A stretch of DNA of 5,654 nucleotides from an uncultured Rothia sp. (GTDB lineage: Bacteria > Actinomycetota > Actinomycetes > Actinomycetales > Micrococcaceae), in the NCBI GenBank assembly GCA_937935205.1, contig CALGXU010000508.1, forward strand, positions 1 through 5,654, read 5' to 3'. The notes below the pieces were generated by a model. The model did not search any database and was not told where the DNA came from. It saw only the letters and a program-made list of their open reading frames with translations. Both the position numbers and the translations under genes were made by a program. Position 1 is the first letter of the stretch. Each line of letters opens with the position of its first letter. Below are positions 4,871 through 5,654 of the stretch, one piece after another.

Positions 4871-5654
4871 ATGACCTCCTTTTCTGAGCTGTTGAGTATT
4901 TTTGCTCTTGCTTTTGTTTTGGGTGCCCTTTTGCCGTTTGCGGTGCGCCCGATTTTGCACCGCAACAATATGGTGGATGTTCCTAATGAGCGTTCTTCGC
5001 ATACTGCTCCGACCTACCGCGGTATGGGCTTGGCAACTGCGGCCGCGACCTTTGTAGCGTTTGTGGCGGCTACCCTGTTCGGCTGGACGTACCGTTCTGC
5101 TGAGTCTTTGCAGCTGGCGGTGACGATTGCTGCGGCGATTCTGTGCGCTCTCGCCTTGGGGTGGCTGGAGGATATTCGCGGCGTGAGCATTGTGCGTCGT
5201 GCGGGCCTGCAGCTGGTGATTGGTGTGCTGGTGAGCGTGAGCTTTGCGACGGTGCAGGGCACGAACATTCTGCTGCTGATTCTGGGTGCGATTTTTATTG
5301 CCGGCTACATTAATGTGGCGAATTTTATGGACGGCATTAACGGTATTTCTGGTGCTCACGGTCTGGTGGCTGGTTTGGCGTATGCGCTGACCGGTTGGAT
5401 GGTGAACCTTCCGTGGCTGGCTTTGGCTGGTGTGGCTGTTGCCGGTGCTTTTGCGGCGTTCCTGCCGTGGAATGTGCGCCCCGGTAAGAACGTGTTTTTG
5501 GGCGATGCGGGTTCTTATGTTTTGGGCGCGGCGCTGGGCACGTTGGCTGTGGGTGCGTGGTTTGCGGATGTTCCGTTCCTGCTGGCTTTTGCTCCGCTGA
5601 TGACTTATCTGGCGGACGCGGGTACGACTCTGTTCCGTCGTTTCATGGCGGGGG
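4871..5654 (+). CDS. WecA/WbpL-type undecaprenyl-phosphate sugar-1-phosphate transferase (runs off the right edge)
   Basis: Starting at the ATG, 261 codons are open to the edge, so the C-terminal part is missing. The protein is a polytopic membrane enzyme with hydrophobic spans at about residues 5-28, 52-70, 80-98, 112-128, 132-150, 160-176, 181-199, 212-229 and 234-248. Family motifs appear in order: VDVPNERSSH (35-44), PTYRGMGL (47-54), an acidic pair in GWLEDIRG (97-104), NFMDGINGI (151-159), FLGDAGSYVLG (209-219) and LADAGTTLFRR (247-257). Family members move a HexNAc-1-phosphate from UDP-sugar to undecaprenyl phosphate, the first membrane step of surface-polysaccharide or glycoprotein-glycan assembly. 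The VDxPNERSSH and DxxTTLxRR forms favour the WecA/WbpL/TagO branch over MraY. The first acidic pair is Glu-Asp here, where Asp-Asp is usual. It follows the sugar-nucleotide dehydratase operon and probably uses its product or a derivative (inference). Confidence 0.92.
   Translation, partial: MTSFSELLSIFALAFVLGALLPFAVRPILHRNNMVDVPNERSSHTAPTYRGMGLATAAATFVAFVAATLFGWTYRSAESLQLAVTIAAAILCALALGWLEDIRGVSIVRRAGLQLVIGVLVSVSFATVQGTNILLLILGAIFIAGYINVANFMDGINGISGAHGLVAGLAYALTGWMVNLPWLALAGVAVAGAFAAFLPWNVRPGKNVFLGDAGSYVLGAALGTLAVGAWFADVPFLLAFAPLMTYLADAGTTLFRRFMAG

Noticed and set aside
4682..5359. Minus-strand open frame opposite the WecA-like gene
   Set aside because: The His/Gln/Asn/Arg-rich translation is antisense to a protein with five intact family motifs.

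Overview
The window is a stretch of actinobacterial chromosome carrying surface-glycan genes. It is GC-rich by eye, has strong GGAGG-type ribosome binding sites, and its plus-strand genes favour G- and T-ending codons. The composition and protein style suggest the Micrococcaceae, with Rothia as my best guess. That is an impression from the sequence alone, not a database match.

Layout, left to right. (1) Positions 1-250, minus strand: the first 83 codons of an NAD(P)-binding Rossmann protein of the sugar-nucleotide epimerase/dehydratase (extended SDR) type, running off the left edge. (2) Positions 251-679: a divergent intergenic region, less GC-rich than the genes, with several short dyads and a potentially structured leader in front of the plus-strand operon. 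(3) Positions 680-2659: a 659-residue protein made of two complete GT2 glycosyltransferase modules in one chain. (4) Positions 2659-4617: a membrane-anchored nucleotide-sugar 4,6-dehydratase of the CapD/FlaA1/WbpM/PglF type. It overlaps the glycosyltransferase stop codon by one base, so the two genes are almost certainly translationally coupled. (5) Positions 4631-4679: a strong intrinsic terminator closing that operon. (6) Positions 4680-4870: a short intergenic region with a 19-bp tandem repeat and a probable -10 element. (7) Positions 4871 to the right edge: most of a polytopic WecA/WbpL-type polyprenyl-phosphate sugar-1-phosphate transferase.

How the genes fit together (inference from families): the dehydratase would make a UDP-4-keto-6-deoxy-HexNAc precursor at the membrane, the WecA-like enzyme would load a (possibly modified) HexNAc-1-phosphate onto undecaprenyl phosphate, and the two-domain glycosyltransferase would add one or two further sugars on the cytoplasmic face. 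The product could be a capsule, a wall polysaccharide or a glycan for protein glycosylation. No aminotransferase, flippase or polymerase is in view, so the final product cannot be named.

I see no CRISPR array, insertion sequence, tRNA, rRNA, phage gene or defence system. The least routine points are the GT2-GT2 fusion, a slippage-prone in-frame repeat near its N-terminus, mutually exclusive stems in its leader, the 19-bp repeat before the WecA-like gene, and a sharp codon-usage contrast between strands.
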